Shown here one piece after another: positions 1 to 13,616 of a stretch of DNA of 64,000 bases (position 1 is the first letter of the stretch; the number at the start of each line of letters is the position of its first letter). The translations under genes were made by a program, and so were the position numbers. Origin of the DNA: Warburgia ugandensis (taxonomy: Eukaryota; Streptophyta; Magnoliopsida; Canellales; Canellaceae); the NCBI GenBank assembly GCA_035236585.1, contig CP141126.1, positions 7,453,001 through 7,517,000 of the forward strand, written 5' to 3'. Below the pieces are notes generated by a model. It saw nothing but the letters and a program-made list of their open reading frames with translations. It made no database searches and was not told the DNA's origin.

Positions 1-284
1 AATGGAGAAGGAATTAAATTACTTGAAAACAATAATAATGAAGTTGACACAAGATCATTTGAATTCAATTTTAACTAGCTATTTGATTAGGAAGAAGTGT
101 AGCTTCCTTAAGACCTACGTTATGATCACAGGTCTAGATACATCTCATAACCCTGCATAACCAAGAAATGCCTACATTACACCCGGGATAATTAGAAGTA
201 CAAATTAGGTTAAACTTTCTCGCTCATCACAATCATCATTGCTTGCCTAGGTCTTATATAGGCATGCTCATATGCAGGATGTGC

Positions 285-412
285 AAAAAGGGTAGACCAC
301 AAGGGTCAATAGTACGTATTCTTACCTTGCATTTTGTAAGAGGCTGTTTCCACATCTTGAACCCGTGACTTCAAGGTCACGTGACGACAACTCTACTGTT
401 GCGCCAAGGCTC
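285..412 (-). mobile_element. Au-like SINE, 3'-truncated copy
   Basis: Reverse-strand copy of the tRNA-derived SINE found throughout this window. The right end carries the A-box region (GAGCCTTGGCGCAAC read on the minus strand) and the B-box region near the GTGACCTTGAAGTCACG palindrome. It then runs through the CTCTTaCAAAATGCAAGGTAAG core to the GACCCTTGTGGTC block. The distal GGGAGCTTCGTGCACTGGGCTGCCC end is missing. Confidence 0.75.
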
Positions 413-1395
413 ATGTCCAAGATAAGTCGCGGCAAATAAATTGCTTAGATCACCACAGAGAAGGAACTCACTGGAACTTCTAGCTACCGTGTAAAGCTTG
501 AAAATATCAGAAGGAAATGTACCGGAGGTAAAATGTCCATGGATCAGCAGTAACAAAATGAAAGGATAGGGTTAGGTGGGCTGTTATATCAAACATTCCA
601 ACTCTTCTAACCGATGACTGTTTCTAGAACTCGTTGCTATACGATTTTTCACGTTTCTGATGACCAACTCTAGCCACCCAGAAAGGGCATTCTTAGCAAA
701 GGTTGCAGGTACTACTTCAGAGAACCATTATTTTAGCAAGGTGCAAAATGATGAAACGAGAGAGTCAGAAGGTTCGACGTATTTTGGATAGTCATATATA
801 CGCCCCTTGACCAACTAGAGATCAAACTGGGATCATCTGATCTATGAGAGTTTTGCAGCATGTTCTATCTATGATGAACTCCACTAGATTAAGGGTTTGG
901 ACCACTAGATGCTAGCTCAACGTGAAGAAAATAAATGAAGTTTTACGTGACCTATTGCTTGTTATCATGGGTTCCTTCTTAGACTTGCACCTGTAAGATC
1001 AGAAGGCCATAAGATCCGATCCAGCTGGGGGCAATGATAACTGATTGAACTTGCCTCTCCCACCATCCTTAGGACCTAATTACAAGAATATGGCGCTGTA
1101 TGAATTGCTGCTTGAAGGGAGAAGAAGTTCAAAGAGACGGATTGCCAAAATCAAAGTGGTCGATCAGGGGTGCCCAAAAAACAGCTCACATTTGATTACC
1201 AAAAATATAGGTATAGGATGCTACAATAGTTCAAATCACTGTGACTATCTATTGACGAGATATCTAAGTTGGATAAATATTATCTGTTTAACAAGGAAGG
1301 TCATCAGAGGTGGGTCCATTCAAGCCAAAGTGGTGGTACATCTATAATATAAGATGATATGCTTTTTCTTTGAAAATTATCTCTTTATGCCATAG

Positions 1396-1398
<3 letters not shown>

Positions 1399-1428
<30 letters not shown>
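1399..1428. repeat. (TTA)n microsatellite
   Basis: About ten ATT/TTA units in the upstream region of the hydrolase gene. Confidence 0.95.
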
Positions 1429-1492
1429 TACCATGTCATTCCCCTAGGAATTAATTCCTATATTTTTACTTGCACTTCTTGTTCTTAAGACT

Positions 1493-1874
1493 CTCCCCTC
1501 TCCCTAAATTATCTGACATCCTAAATTTCACACTTCTTAAATCATTCAACATCCTTATAAGTTTTTACATAGTATACTAAATATCCTTAAATCATTGTAA
1601 ACAGAGGAACTCTATATAAGATTACAAGTATAAAATTATCTTTAGGCCCATATAAGTAGTGCATATATTGACCATTTATTTCGTATTTTTTTAATTGAGC
1701 ATGTATAGTTGTAGGTCCCCTCCCCAAATTATTTCACACCTAAAATTTATACTTTCTTAATCATTCAACATCCTTATAAGTTTTTATTTAGTATACTAAA
1801 CATCCCTTAAAATCATTGTAAACATAGGAACTCTTTATAAGATTAGAAGCATAAAATCATCTTTAGGCCCATAA
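1493..1874. repeat. Imperfect direct duplication, about 160 bp units
   Basis: Two similar blocks, about 1493-1654 and 1715-1874. Both run from a CTCCCCTCTCCCTAAATT-like start through CATTCAACATCCTTATAAG and AAATCATTGTAAAC to ATCTTTAGGCCCAT. They are separated by about 60 bp. No coding potential. The second copy abuts a SINE at 1880. Confidence 0.75.
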
Positions 1875-1879
1875 AAAAA

Positions 1880-2032
1880 GGGCAGCCCAGTAGACAAAGC
1901 TCCCTCCTATACAAGGTGAGGGGAAGAGGTAGACCATAAGGATCTATGGTACTTAACCTTACCTTGTATTTTATAAGAGGTTGTTTCCATACCTCAAACC
2001 ACTGACCTTAAAGTCTATTGTGACCCAAGGCT
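1880..2032 (-). mobile_element. Au-like SINE, diverged
   Basis: Minus-strand copy starting with the terminal GGGCAGCCCAGT (the SINE 3' end) next to a short A run and ending CCCAAGGCT. The region between B and A boxes has an internal deletion of about 25 bp, so the Pol III promoter is broken. Confidence 0.75.
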
Positions 2033-2059
2033 GGAACTAGAGTTTTCTTCAAATTTTTT

Positions 2060-3256
2060 TAGAGCAACTAAGACATTAATGTGTAGACCTTTTATTAAAT
2101 AGGGTAAAGATAAAAAATTATGAGCATTAGGTGCTTCTACATACTAGGCCATTAGATGTAAGAAATAAATTGTTATAATTTCTCAACTCAAAAATAGTAT
2201 AATTTAAGTTCATCTAGTAGTCATGATATTTTAGTATAGCCTATATTAGATAATGCCTAAGTGATGAATGGCTTAGATCTCCTAAAATCTGTTAGTTTAT
2301 CTATGTGAATGGATCTCCTTGGAATGCCTTACAATTTTTACTTTTTGCATTACTTAATGACCTTTCTTTTTCTTTGAATTTTTTGACTAATAGTCTTGCT
2401 TGCTTTTTTTTACGTCCAAAACTTGTAACTACAACCATAATTATATGTGTATATTTATTACTTTGTATGAGATGGACAAAAATTTTAAATAAAAAAATTA
2501 AAATTATGAACCAATTGAGAATTAAGATCATTGATGGAGAAGATTTTTGTGACACCTATTAGTATCTAAGATGGACATTATATGAACATTTTTAGCTATG
2601 CATATGAATACTGAATACATATTAAAGCAATTTTTATTGACAACATCTAAAGATAGTATCTTTTACTATTAAAGAAAAAAGTACTTTACTTTTATATAGC
2701 ATTTTCTGACATAATTCCTTCTTTTGCTTGGTTCTAATAGAAGTCATAAGTTATGTTTGAAGTGTTTTAAATAAAAAAAAAGTTCCACGTACGTTGTTTT
2801 CTTTTATTAAACCAAATTAATATCAAAGCTTTGAAATTGGACTTCAAGAATTTAGTAGTTGATGAACAATTTCTTAAAAGCCATAATCTAATTTTATAAT
2901 TGTTTAAGCCATTAATTAACATAGAATGACTTCTCCATCTTAATTATTTTTTAAGATGGCATATGCTATTTTGATGCCCTATATTCATTTTTATTAAAAT
3001 TCTTAATAAATAACAAAAAGATGATGTCTAATTCATCCTAATTATCTTCTCAATAAAACTTATAAACTACAATAATATACACAAGTAACAGAGAGAAAAT
3101 TTTATACATAACCATTAAGTTATATATATATATATAATGTTAAATCCACTAAATCTCAAAACTTTTTTTTAGTGGATGATTTTGCTACTGATTTTGGTGT
3201 AAAATAGATATTCAAGTAGTTAACATTTAAAAGTAATAATTTTACTAAACACAAGA

Positions 3257-3303
<47 letters not shown>

Positions 3304-3480
3304 CAATAATGATTAAGGCTTACCTGCACCTTAAAACTAGTCATTTGATTATATATGTCACCAAATAATATTTATATCTGTAATAAATTTTTACAACTTT
3401 CAGATATAATACTATAAGTAGATATGGCCTTTACGTGCGTCTTGCATTCACGTGATACATTCAGGATTATATAATTTTTA
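2060..3480. other. AT-rich gene-free upstream DNA
   Basis: About 1.4 kb of AT-rich sequence with no convincing coding region. It includes short (TA)n at 3121-3137. Open frames here lack homology I recognise. It leads into the GC-richer promoter and 5' region of the hydrolase gene from about 3500. Confidence 0.6.
3257..3298. repeat. (TTA)n microsatellite
   Basis: About thirteen TTA units, roughly 520 bases upstream of the hydrolase ATG. Confidence 0.95.
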
Positions 3481-3815
3481 ATTTTTTTACCTTGTTACCC
3501 CAAAATCAATCGTCCTCGGAGGGCACGTTCTCCACGAAATCAACGCTCAATTAAGTGCTCACCTCTCTGGGCCGCGTTTAGCGAAACTGAAATTCAACTT
3601 TTGCACCATCCGTTGGGTTTCCTCTTTACACGGATAAAAACGTCCCTCAACGTCCAGCACTGTCTCCTACGTACGTGTGCGCCACCGCTCCGCGTTTTCG
3701 TCTCCATCTCCCACTATCTACCAAATTTTCTCCCCTCGCCCACTCCGCGTTGATATTGGCATTTCATCAATTAAGACGACGGAAACGCAGCTCCGATTCC
3801 ATCGATTTCTCTGTC

Positions 3816-6800
3816 ATGGAATGCCCTGATCTCGCTTCTCTCGATTCTTGTTATTCCGTTTCAGATCTCCTTCTCAAAGCAGCTTCGCTGATTCCCATAT
3901 CTCACTATTTGTTCGGATTTCTCTTCTTCATCCTTGTTTTCCTCTACAATTTCCTCGAAATTCATTTCTTCAGAGACCTAACTCATGGATTTAGAGGCGA
4001 TCCTGTTTCTCTCGTTTTCAATCCTTCCTCCGACATCTACCATGCCGTTGCTTCCAAGTGTCGGACACTTCGTGGAAGGTGACGTACTAAGATTTCCTTT
4101 CTATCTTAATCTGGTTTTAGCGATTCAACTTTTGTGTTGTTGATGGTGATATTGACAATTCATTGCAGGTTTCTGCCGACATTTTGGCTTTCGAGTCCGC
4201 ATCTTCAAACTGCGTTTCTGACTGCGTTTGGGAATGCTCCTGATTTCAGTTACAAAAGGCAAGTGATTGCATTTGTTTTTCTTCGTTGTTTACTTTTGCA
4301 TGGCTAATGTAGGATAGTTTGATGCTTTGGTTTTTCAGTTTGAGATTTTTATATGACTTTGACAAATTAGGGCCTACAAATGCAAGGAATTCTTTTCATA
4401 AATGATCTTCTGGCGGTAAATTCTAGTAGTCTTGACCTTAGAAGTAACAATTGAATACTCAATAGACCTTCTTGTAATTTAAGTGTTGGGTTGCTGCTTC
4501 TACTGGTAGGCAAGCTGGTAAAGAGTAGGTATGTACTTACTAGCTTTGCTTGTTTTGTTAAGTTAACATACTATGCACCATATCCAGGTTCAGTGTATAT
4601 TTCGGAATTCTGATGTAGAGCTTCTTTTGTCTTTTTCCTTGTCTTTTGTGATTCTCTTTAGCGAACCAAGATAGAGAAATTTGTATATACATTTTATGGA
4701 AAATATACACCATCTGGTGCTGGGAGACTCTTCTTTAGCAGAGATTTTTACTTTTAGGGAGTTATGGGTGGTAATTTTGCAACCAAATTTTTTTGGACAT
4801 AATGTTCTGTGGGTGGATGGAGAATTGTAGATCAATGGGATACATGGGATTGGCCTATGTGAAATATACAACGCCTATTTGGTTTAGGGTTCAGTATCAT
4901 AACTTTATCCAGTTGCAGTTGGATGTTTGGAGAGGAAAGTAGTGTACGATAAGAGCCACCATCCAGGTTCACTGCATGCTTTGGAATTATGACATAGAGC
5001 TTCTGATTTTCTCTTGTCCTTTGTGATTTTGTTTTGCAACATCCAGAAGAGAATTCTGACATAGGCTCCCTTTTGGCAGAAATCTTTTGACTTTCAAGGA
5101 GTTTTGGGTGGTAACCAAATAACCAATTTCATGTGTAATGTATTGTAGATGGAAAGTTGTAGATTGGTGGTGTATGTGGGATAGGCCTATATGAAATGTT
5201 TGGTGTCTGTTTGGTTTAGTTTTCCTATGTCATAACTTAAACTAATGGTGAGTGGAAAGTAAAGAAAGGAACTAAGAGTTCCCTAATTCTCTTCTGGATG
5301 TTGTACTTAGAAGGGCTTGGGGTCTGTGACTATCTTGCCCAGTAAGAAGGACACATTTACGTTTGTCATCTATAATATGATGGGAGTTATGCTTTACTAT
5401 CAAACATCAAGATTTTATATCCATTTTGGAGTTTTTGGGAGTCTTGGGGGGTTGTTTACTCCAGGGTAAATTATTTCTTGAAAATGTGATCTTCTTGAGA
5501 GTTTTAGATTCAACATGTTCTTAGGCAGGTTTGAGTGGCACCCACCGATCACACAAAACTCTAGATGCATATCTTCATTTGTTCCAACCCGTTTGGATTC
5601 TCTGGGTAACCTCCCTCTCAATCTCTCAACTCTCATGAATCATTGATCCTAAGTACCGAAAGTGGTTTTTTACGGAGACTTCTTGGTTATCAATCTTGAC
5701 TGGTGTTCCACTCCTACTCTGCTTGCTAAAATTACATTCCATATATTCTGTCTTAGTTCGGCTAATTTTAAATCCTTCATATTTTAATGCTTCTTCCATA
5801 ACTCTAACTTTATGTTTACACCCTCCCTTGTCTCATCAAGTAAGACTATATCATCTGTAAATAGCATGCACCAGGGAATCTCCTCATGCAGATGTTTTGT
5901 TAAATCATCCATAACTAATGTAAAAAGGTATGGACTCAACGCCGATCTTTGGTGCAATCCTACAGTGACAAGAAAATCACCAGTCACGCCACTAGTGGTC
6001 TTAACATTTGTTACCACTCCCTCATACATATCTTTAATTATGTCTATATACCCTTGAGAAACCCCTTTACCACCCAACACCTTCCATATTAACTCTCTAG
6101 GGACTCTATCATAAGCTTTCTCTAAGTCGATAAAGACCATGTGGAGGTCTTTCCTCTCCCTATATTTCTCTACTAATTTCTTAGTAGGAAAGAAGGGGAG
6201 CCTTGGCGCAACGGTAAAAGTTGTCGTCATGTGACCTTGAGGTCACGGGTTCAAGGCGTGGAATCAGCCTCTTGCAAAAATGCAAGGTAAGGCTGCCTAC
6301 TTTAGGCCATTGTGGCCCGCCCCTTCCCCGGACCCCGCATAGGCGGGAGCTTTGTGCACTGGGGCTGCCCTTTTAATTTCTTAGTAGGAAAATAGCTTCC
6401 GAGGCATGAAACCAAACTGATTCTCCGATACACTTATTTCATGTCGTAGCCTCTTCTCAATTACTCTTTCAAAAAGTTTCATAGTGTGGATCATAAGTTT
6501 GATCCCTCGATAATTAGTGCAGCTCTGTATGTCTTCTTTATTCTTATAGATTGGTACAATAGAGGTTTTCCTCAACTCATTAGGCATTTTCTTTGATTTT
6601 ATAATTTTGTTAAACAACTTGGTCAATGAAACTACCCCAATATCTCTTATATGCTTCCAAACCTCTATTGGTATACCATCAGGCCCGATACCATCAGGCC
6701 CCATGGCCTTTCCTGATTTCATCCTTTTCAAGGCCTCTTTTACTTCAGGTATTGTAATCCTACTTTCATATCTATAATATCCAATGTTATTTAGATTTAT

Positions 6801-9800
6801 AGTATTTTCAATCCCTATATTCTCAGAGCCATTGTCATTTAACAATTTTTGAAAGTATGTTTCCCACCTTTGTTTGATCTCATCATCTTTGGCTAATACC
6901 CTTTGATCATCGCTTCTAATGCACCTAACATGATCTAAGTCCTTACCCTTCTGTTCTCTTACTTTTGCAAGTTTAAACACATTTTTCTCACCTTCTCTTG
7001 TTCCTAGTCTATTGTAGAGCTCATAATATGCTTTAAGTTTAGCCTTACTATTATCTTAGCAACGTTTTTAGCATTCTTATATTGTTCATAGTTTTCATTA
7101 TTTCTAATCTTCTACCATGCTTTAAAACGCATTCGTTTTTCTTTAATAACTTTTTTCACTGTTTCATTCCACCACCATGTTTCCTTTGTTAATAGCCTTT
7201 TACCTTTAGATACTCCTAAGACATCATTTGCCACTTTCTTAATGGACTCAGCCATATTAGTCCACATGGTATTTACTTCTGTTTCATAGTTCCAATTTCT
7301 TTCTACCATTAACTTATTTTTGAATGAGGTTATTTTTTCTCCTTTTAAGTTCCACCACTTAGTTTTTGGATGTGTATTAAGTTCAGTTCTTTTCCTCCAT
7401 TTTTTGATATGGATATCCATAATCATTGACCTATGTTGTGAGGTTAAACTCTCACCGGGTGTCACCTTACAATCGTTACATATAGATCGTTCATTATTCT
7501 TAAGTAGAAAAAAGTCTATTTGGCTTTTATGAAGTCCACTTTTAAAGGTTATTAAGTGTTCATCCCTCTTCTTAAAGAGTGTATTTGCAATGGACAAGTT
7601 ATATGACAAAGCAAAATAGAGGATATTCTTCCCAATCTCATTTCGTTCACCTATACCATACCCTCCGTATATTCTATCATATCCTTCCTTATCTTTTCCT
7701 ACATGGCCATTTAAGTCTAAGTCTGCTCCTATAAATATCCCATCAGTGTTGGGAATTTCTTGCATGACTCCCTCCATATCTTCCCAAAATTGTCTCTTGA
7801 TTATATCTTGTAACCCTACTTGTGGTGCGTATACACTTATAACGTTTGTAATCTGCTCCCCTAGGACAATTTTTATTATTATAATTCTATCACTGATTCT
7901 TTTAACATCCACAACTTTATCCTTTAGTTCCTTATCCACTATTATTCCTACGCCATTTCTATTATTTTCATTTCCTACGTACCATAATTTATACCCATCT
8001 ATTTCTCTAGCTTTAGGCCCTTTTCACTTGGTTTCTTGGATACAAGCGATGTTGACTCTCTTACGTTTCATCGCGTCTACTAACTCCAAACTCTTACCTG
8101 TCAGTGTCCCTATATTCCATGTGGCGATACGAATCTTATGTTCTGGAGATACCCTATTTACTATCGCCTTTCTCGACCTACATGGTGTGAACCCATGTCC
8201 ACTTTTCACTGCACCTGGGTTCTGATGCAGCACGTTGCTTCTGAGGGGATGCTCTAGCAGCCCTTGCCCATTTTTCACTACACCCAGGATCCGATGTAGC
8301 GCGTCGCTTCTGGGAGAACACCTTAGCAACCCTTGTCTATTTTTCACCACACCTGGGATCAAATGCAACACGTCGCTTATGGGGAATGCCCTAGCTTGAG
8401 GGAATGTCAGTTTTCGATTCAGGTCATGTTTGGGTTGCCATAGTTTTAAAAAGCTGAAGATGATTTTCATTTCTTCTTTACAAACTAATATACAAATGCA
8501 TATTCATTTGCAAACAAAACAAGAAATAACAAAATCATTTTCAGCTTCACCCTTGCCGGCCGGCTACTTGACACATCCATGTTCAAAGGAGACCAGTAAC
8601 GGCAGCAGTTAAGAGTGAGGCAATACAAGTAGAAGGTTCTAAAAGGGCAAGGGGAAGGCCCTAAAGAACGTGGATAGAAGTGGTGAGGAAAGATTTAAAA
8701 ACTTTGGGACTAAATGAAGCCATGTATTAAATAGAGTGGAATGGAGGAATAAGATTCATGTGGCCGACCCCTAATTGGGATATGATGATGTTCTTAGGCA
8801 GGTATATCTGCCATGATGTGACATGGTGGTTTGCACATTAGAAATTGTGTGTGTCATTTTGATTGAGATTATGTGTCAATTGTTAAAGAATATTTGTCAA
8901 GTAGAAATGACTTAAGATAATATTTGATGATTAATTTTAGCTTGTTTTACAATTTTTCCTGACAACATTTATAGAGTTCTTAGTTCTCATTACAGAGTTC
9001 TTAGTTCTTATTAATGACCAATTAGTAAAATATCACCTACCTTCCCGGATAAGTCTTTCTTTCTTGAGGCTTTTGCCTGAAGCAAACTTTCTTGTTTGAA
9101 TGCTAGTAATAATTTTGGTCTTTTCACAATTTGATCTTGTTCTAACGAAGAACTGTCTGATGTCACTTGTCCATTATGAACTAATGTATGAAACCTGGAG
9201 GCACCTTTTGGCCTTGTACTGATAGTCTTCAGTCTCCAAAGCTTCTTGGTATTTGCCCAAAGGCTTTGAAGTACTTGCCTCTGGCCATCTGCCTGATGTA
9301 GGATTTCTTAAGTTGGTTAGATAAAGCTGAAATTTGATGTGAGCTAAAGAATACTCAGGTTACAGTAATGCCTTCCAGAATGATGGGGGAAATGCTTTCC
9401 ATAATATGGTAACTTAAACATCTGATAGAGGAGTTAAACACTCCAAGGATGCTCTTGAGAAGTGTGCCAACTCAACTCAAAGTTGATCAGCTGCTCTGCC
9501 GACTCTAAATTTTTGGATAATATAACTTTCTTGCTAGGCGATTCATGTGGACAAGCCTTCAGATGAATCAACAAGTTATTCACATCAATTTTGCTGTTTC
9601 CCTGGTTTCTTTTAGAATTTTCAATATTTATAGGTGGGATGCACTCTCTTGTATCCGTTAGTTGTAGACTCTATGTTATATAAGTGTTTAAAGTAGGATA
9701 ATCTTCAAAATTATGTACCTGCTGGATCAAGACCCTTGCTCCAGCTGACACTGACCAAGTCCATGATGTCTGGGCATTGATGTAACAAATCAGGTTGACC

Positions 9801-12800
9801 CCTTTTTCTTTTGTCTTTCTGTTCTGGGAGATCAGAGGGTGACACATATTTCAAATGATAAAATTTTGAGGCTTTTGCTTCGACACCTCTTAGTACATGA
9901 TACAGCTTTCTAAAAGAAGTCCTACCATCTTGATAATGGATCTTGGATGTGCACTCCTAAACGTCTTTTATGAGACAACTTATTATCTTTAGTGCTTCCT
10001 TCTCCTTGATGATTACAATATATTTGGAATAGTTTATTTTGTTATAGTACACTGAATTATCTTAGTTTCTCTCACTAACAATTTGTTACCTCTCAGGCAA
10101 ATATTCAAAGTGACTGATGGTGGGACTATTGCTCTGGATTGGCTGTTTCCTGATGGTAATGTTCGAATCTGCTTGTCTTATGTAGGATGTGAACTGCTTT
10201 ACCTTCAAAAATCTATGTTTGCAGTGACCATCTGTTTCTGTCGTAAAGTTACATATTGAAGTGAATCTGATTAATCTGAGGATGCGTTGGATCTATCATT
10301 ACCTAGTGATTCTGATGCAACCACCCACCAAAAAATAAAAAAAAGTTTGTGATATTATAATATGTGTTATCTGTGGCAGATTTCTAGGATCAGGGTACCA
10401 AGAATATGTACCTCTTTTTTGTGTTCTTTCATCATTTTTCTATTGGTAGCAATTTTTTGGTTTCCATTTGCAAGGCCACCAGCCTATATCCATTCTGGTC
10501 TTAGATAGACCTTGAAGCATCATTCTCTTCCTGAACATCCTTCCCTCCAAATTATTTTATACGCATGGTTGAATTGGGTGCTAAGAATTCAGATTGATAG
10601 ATGTTGTTTGGTACCAATTCAAGTAATCATCAGCAAATATTATCATGGAAATACTTGCTTTTGAATAGTTGCTCCTTAGCAATCAAATATGCAAAGTCAT
10701 TTATAAGTAGATGAGAAAATAATGTTGTTTGTTTGTCAGGTGCCTCACCGTAGTTCATGTAAATGTATCATGGTTTAGAACTGTGATTTTTGCAATATTT
10801 GGCTAATTTTCAGAACTTTAACTTTCATTAGTATGATTATTTGATGTATAGCAAATTAACAGGGAATAAATCATTCAGATAAAGCCACAAATTGATATCC
10901 TATATTCATGATCCTCAGAGGAAAAATATTTTTGAAGTTTTTTGAAGAATGATAGATTCTCTAGAATCATTATTGATAATATTCTTAAAAATGAAAAATA
11001 ATTCAAGTGGATGAAGGATGCTACTAATAGAACTATACTGACATGCATATCTGTGAAAAAAGAACTGTTGTACTATACGATAAAATAACAACAGAAAGAA
11101 AATACCATCCTTTGGTCAGCTTTCAGGCTGATTTTCCTGAGGGTGTTCTTGGTGATTGGCTTTGTTTATGTGGTTGTCCATTGCCTCTGGTCTCCATCAC
11201 GATGACATGATACCAGCCATTGCTCAATGTCTTAGAAATGCATCATTATAAGATATTTAAGAGGGCTTTAACACCTTGACTAAGATGACATCTTTTTGAG
11301 ATATCCAAAGATGTAAAAGTAATTTTTATCTATCAACACATTGATTAAGATTTTGGATCATCCGATCAAGATCCAGAGGAGGCAATGAGTTAGAGACATC
11401 AACAGAGCTGATACATAGAAATTAGAAATGCATCTTGGCCTAGATTTGTATACCAAAAAACAGTAACTTCTATGGTTCTTTGGTTTTGAATACATGGCTC
11501 CATTATATATGCTATTTCAGTATATTGTATATGGTATAACTGCATTCATATGCCCTCTACATGCATGATCCTCCAGACTATTTCTTGTGCAGTCTGTGTC
11601 TTTGTGGCTTATGAGGTCAGTTGCTTCAAGACTTGCACAACTAGCGGGAATTTGGCTAATTGTGGTTGTTCTGAGGCATGCTACTTTTTTTCAGAATGAT
11701 GTTTTTAATGGGAACCTGAGTAGGAGAAGCATATGTGTGTATATAGTAGTTTCTCTGTTCATGCTATTGTGCATGGTATGCTTCTGCATCTTGTGGTTCT
11801 ATTTTATTTTTTCAACACATACCAATATTCTCCCTTTGGATGAGTAGAGAGTTTGAAATGCTCTTGCAGTGGAAAATTTAATTATAATTTGTTCAGAAAT
11901 TTGGAAATTTATCTTAGGTTTCTTTGGACCTCTTAGATGAGAGAGAAGGTGAGGAATGATACATTACAATTTTTATTTGGAATGAAATACCCTCACCTGA
12001 AACTGTTCAGGGATGTTTATGAAACTTGAACATGTCTAAGTTCTGTTTGATTGATTTTACTGGATCTGGGGTACATATATTGACTTAATGTTTCTTGGTC
12101 TTCTACATGATTCATATTTACCATGCTTTATGAATTGCTTGTTAATAAGAGCATGATGTTCCACTGTTTCATAGGATTTGTGCACTTTAAGTTATATTCT
12201 GCACTCTTAAGCACTAAAGGGCCGAATGCTTTCTGGCAACCTAAAAGGTGTAATAACAAAATTGAGACCAAAAGGCTTCACTAGTTTCTTTATTCACAGA
12301 TTACTTAGGTTCGAGGAGTGGCTTCCTTTCTAAAGATGGTACAACTCCTATTGTGCTAGTGATCCCTGGATTGACTAGTGACTCGGTTGCCGCTGTAAGT
12401 TCTGTCTTAATTATCTTGTAAGGAGACTCAACTTTTTTACTTCTGCCATCTTGGTACTGATTGAGTGACTTACCTACTTTCTTTATCTCTACAGCTCAAC
12501 TCCTGCATTATTGTTAGAACTAAGGACTATTTTACTTTGTTCCTTGCTGATTGCATAATAATGTGCGAGTGCAGTACATAAAACATTTTGCGTTCAAGAT
12601 AGCAAAACGAGGGTGGAATGTTGTTGTTAGCAACCATCGGGGATTGGGTGGCATTTCCATAACTGTAAGTTTAAATGAAATATGCTAGAAGATCTATTCC
12701 CGAGGATGATTCTTTATTTCATACATGATTGAGAATGAATGTAATTGATAGATTAGAGAGAGATTATGAAATAATTAAACCAGATTTATGTCTATTACAC

Positions 12801-13580
12801 GTGTTTGATACTCATAATTATATTCACTTATCAAGCATTTTTCATTTTCCATTTGTCAATGGTTAGTGCCAATTGAGGAAATTGTAATTTTTATGAGTGT
12901 TCAAGTAGTTGGACATATTTGGAGACAGACATCTATAACATTACCAAGTCATGTTTCAAGAAATTTCTTGAGTCTCCTTGTGTAGAGATGAATCACCATA
13001 CATACATAATTAATGGATTATGTACTTTTGGAATTTTTAATGAAAATACACACACACACACACACACACATGAAGTTCTTGGTTCTCTTCATTGTTGGAG
13101 TTATTAGATCTGTGGTATGGTTGTCTTAAATGTTCTATAGGTGTTTGTATTCTTTTCTAATGGTGTCTTGCTTCTTCAAATTTATAGCTGATTATTTCTT
13201 AATATAGAACCACAAAGTTTCTTCTTTCAAATGGAAAAGACCTTGAAAAAAGCAAGATAAAATTGAACCCTATAGACTAGGTGACGAGAACAAGCGAACA
13301 ACGCCCATTCTGTACACAACCGGAAAAGTTACTATATTTTCTCTCACATCTGACTGGGGATGATAGTAACAAGAAGGCAAGAACTAGAGACTGCCTAACA
13401 GACTGATCATCCTTCTTTATTTGTAATTTAGTGTGACACCCCGGGTTTTTCATGGAAATTTTTTCTTGTTTATTTCAAAAGATGGCGCGCCTCTAAATTT
13501 TACAATACAAAAATAGCGGAAGATTTTTCTTTGAAATTCATTTTTCAAAAAACCCGGATATCACCTTCATGCTTACACTA

Positions 13581-13616
<36 letters not shown>

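Larger units (their letters stand above)
4259..10096 (+). other. Intron 2 of the EMB8-like gene, GC-AG type
   Basis: The exon before ends AAAAG and the intron opens GCAAGT, the consensus of minor GC-AG introns; it ends TCTCAG. Joining at this GC keeps the frame (Lys-Arg-Gln-Ile-Phe-Lys). Using the GT two codons further on leads to a TGA within a few codons of exon 3. The intron contains the twin-primed LINE at 5531-8787. The stretches 4259-5514 and 8804-10096 show no coding potential or repeat I recognise. Confidence 0.8.

Noticed and set aside
3675..3815. In-frame upstream extension of the EMB8-like protein
   Set aside because: It begins at GTG, not ATG; the first ATG in frame is 3816 and the protein from there has the family's length and N-terminal membrane segment.
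6192..6373. tRNA gene suggested by A- and B-box sequences
   Set aside because: The boxes belong to the tRNA-derived head of the SINE; no cloverleaf acceptor stem closes, and the same sequence recurs as SINE copies.
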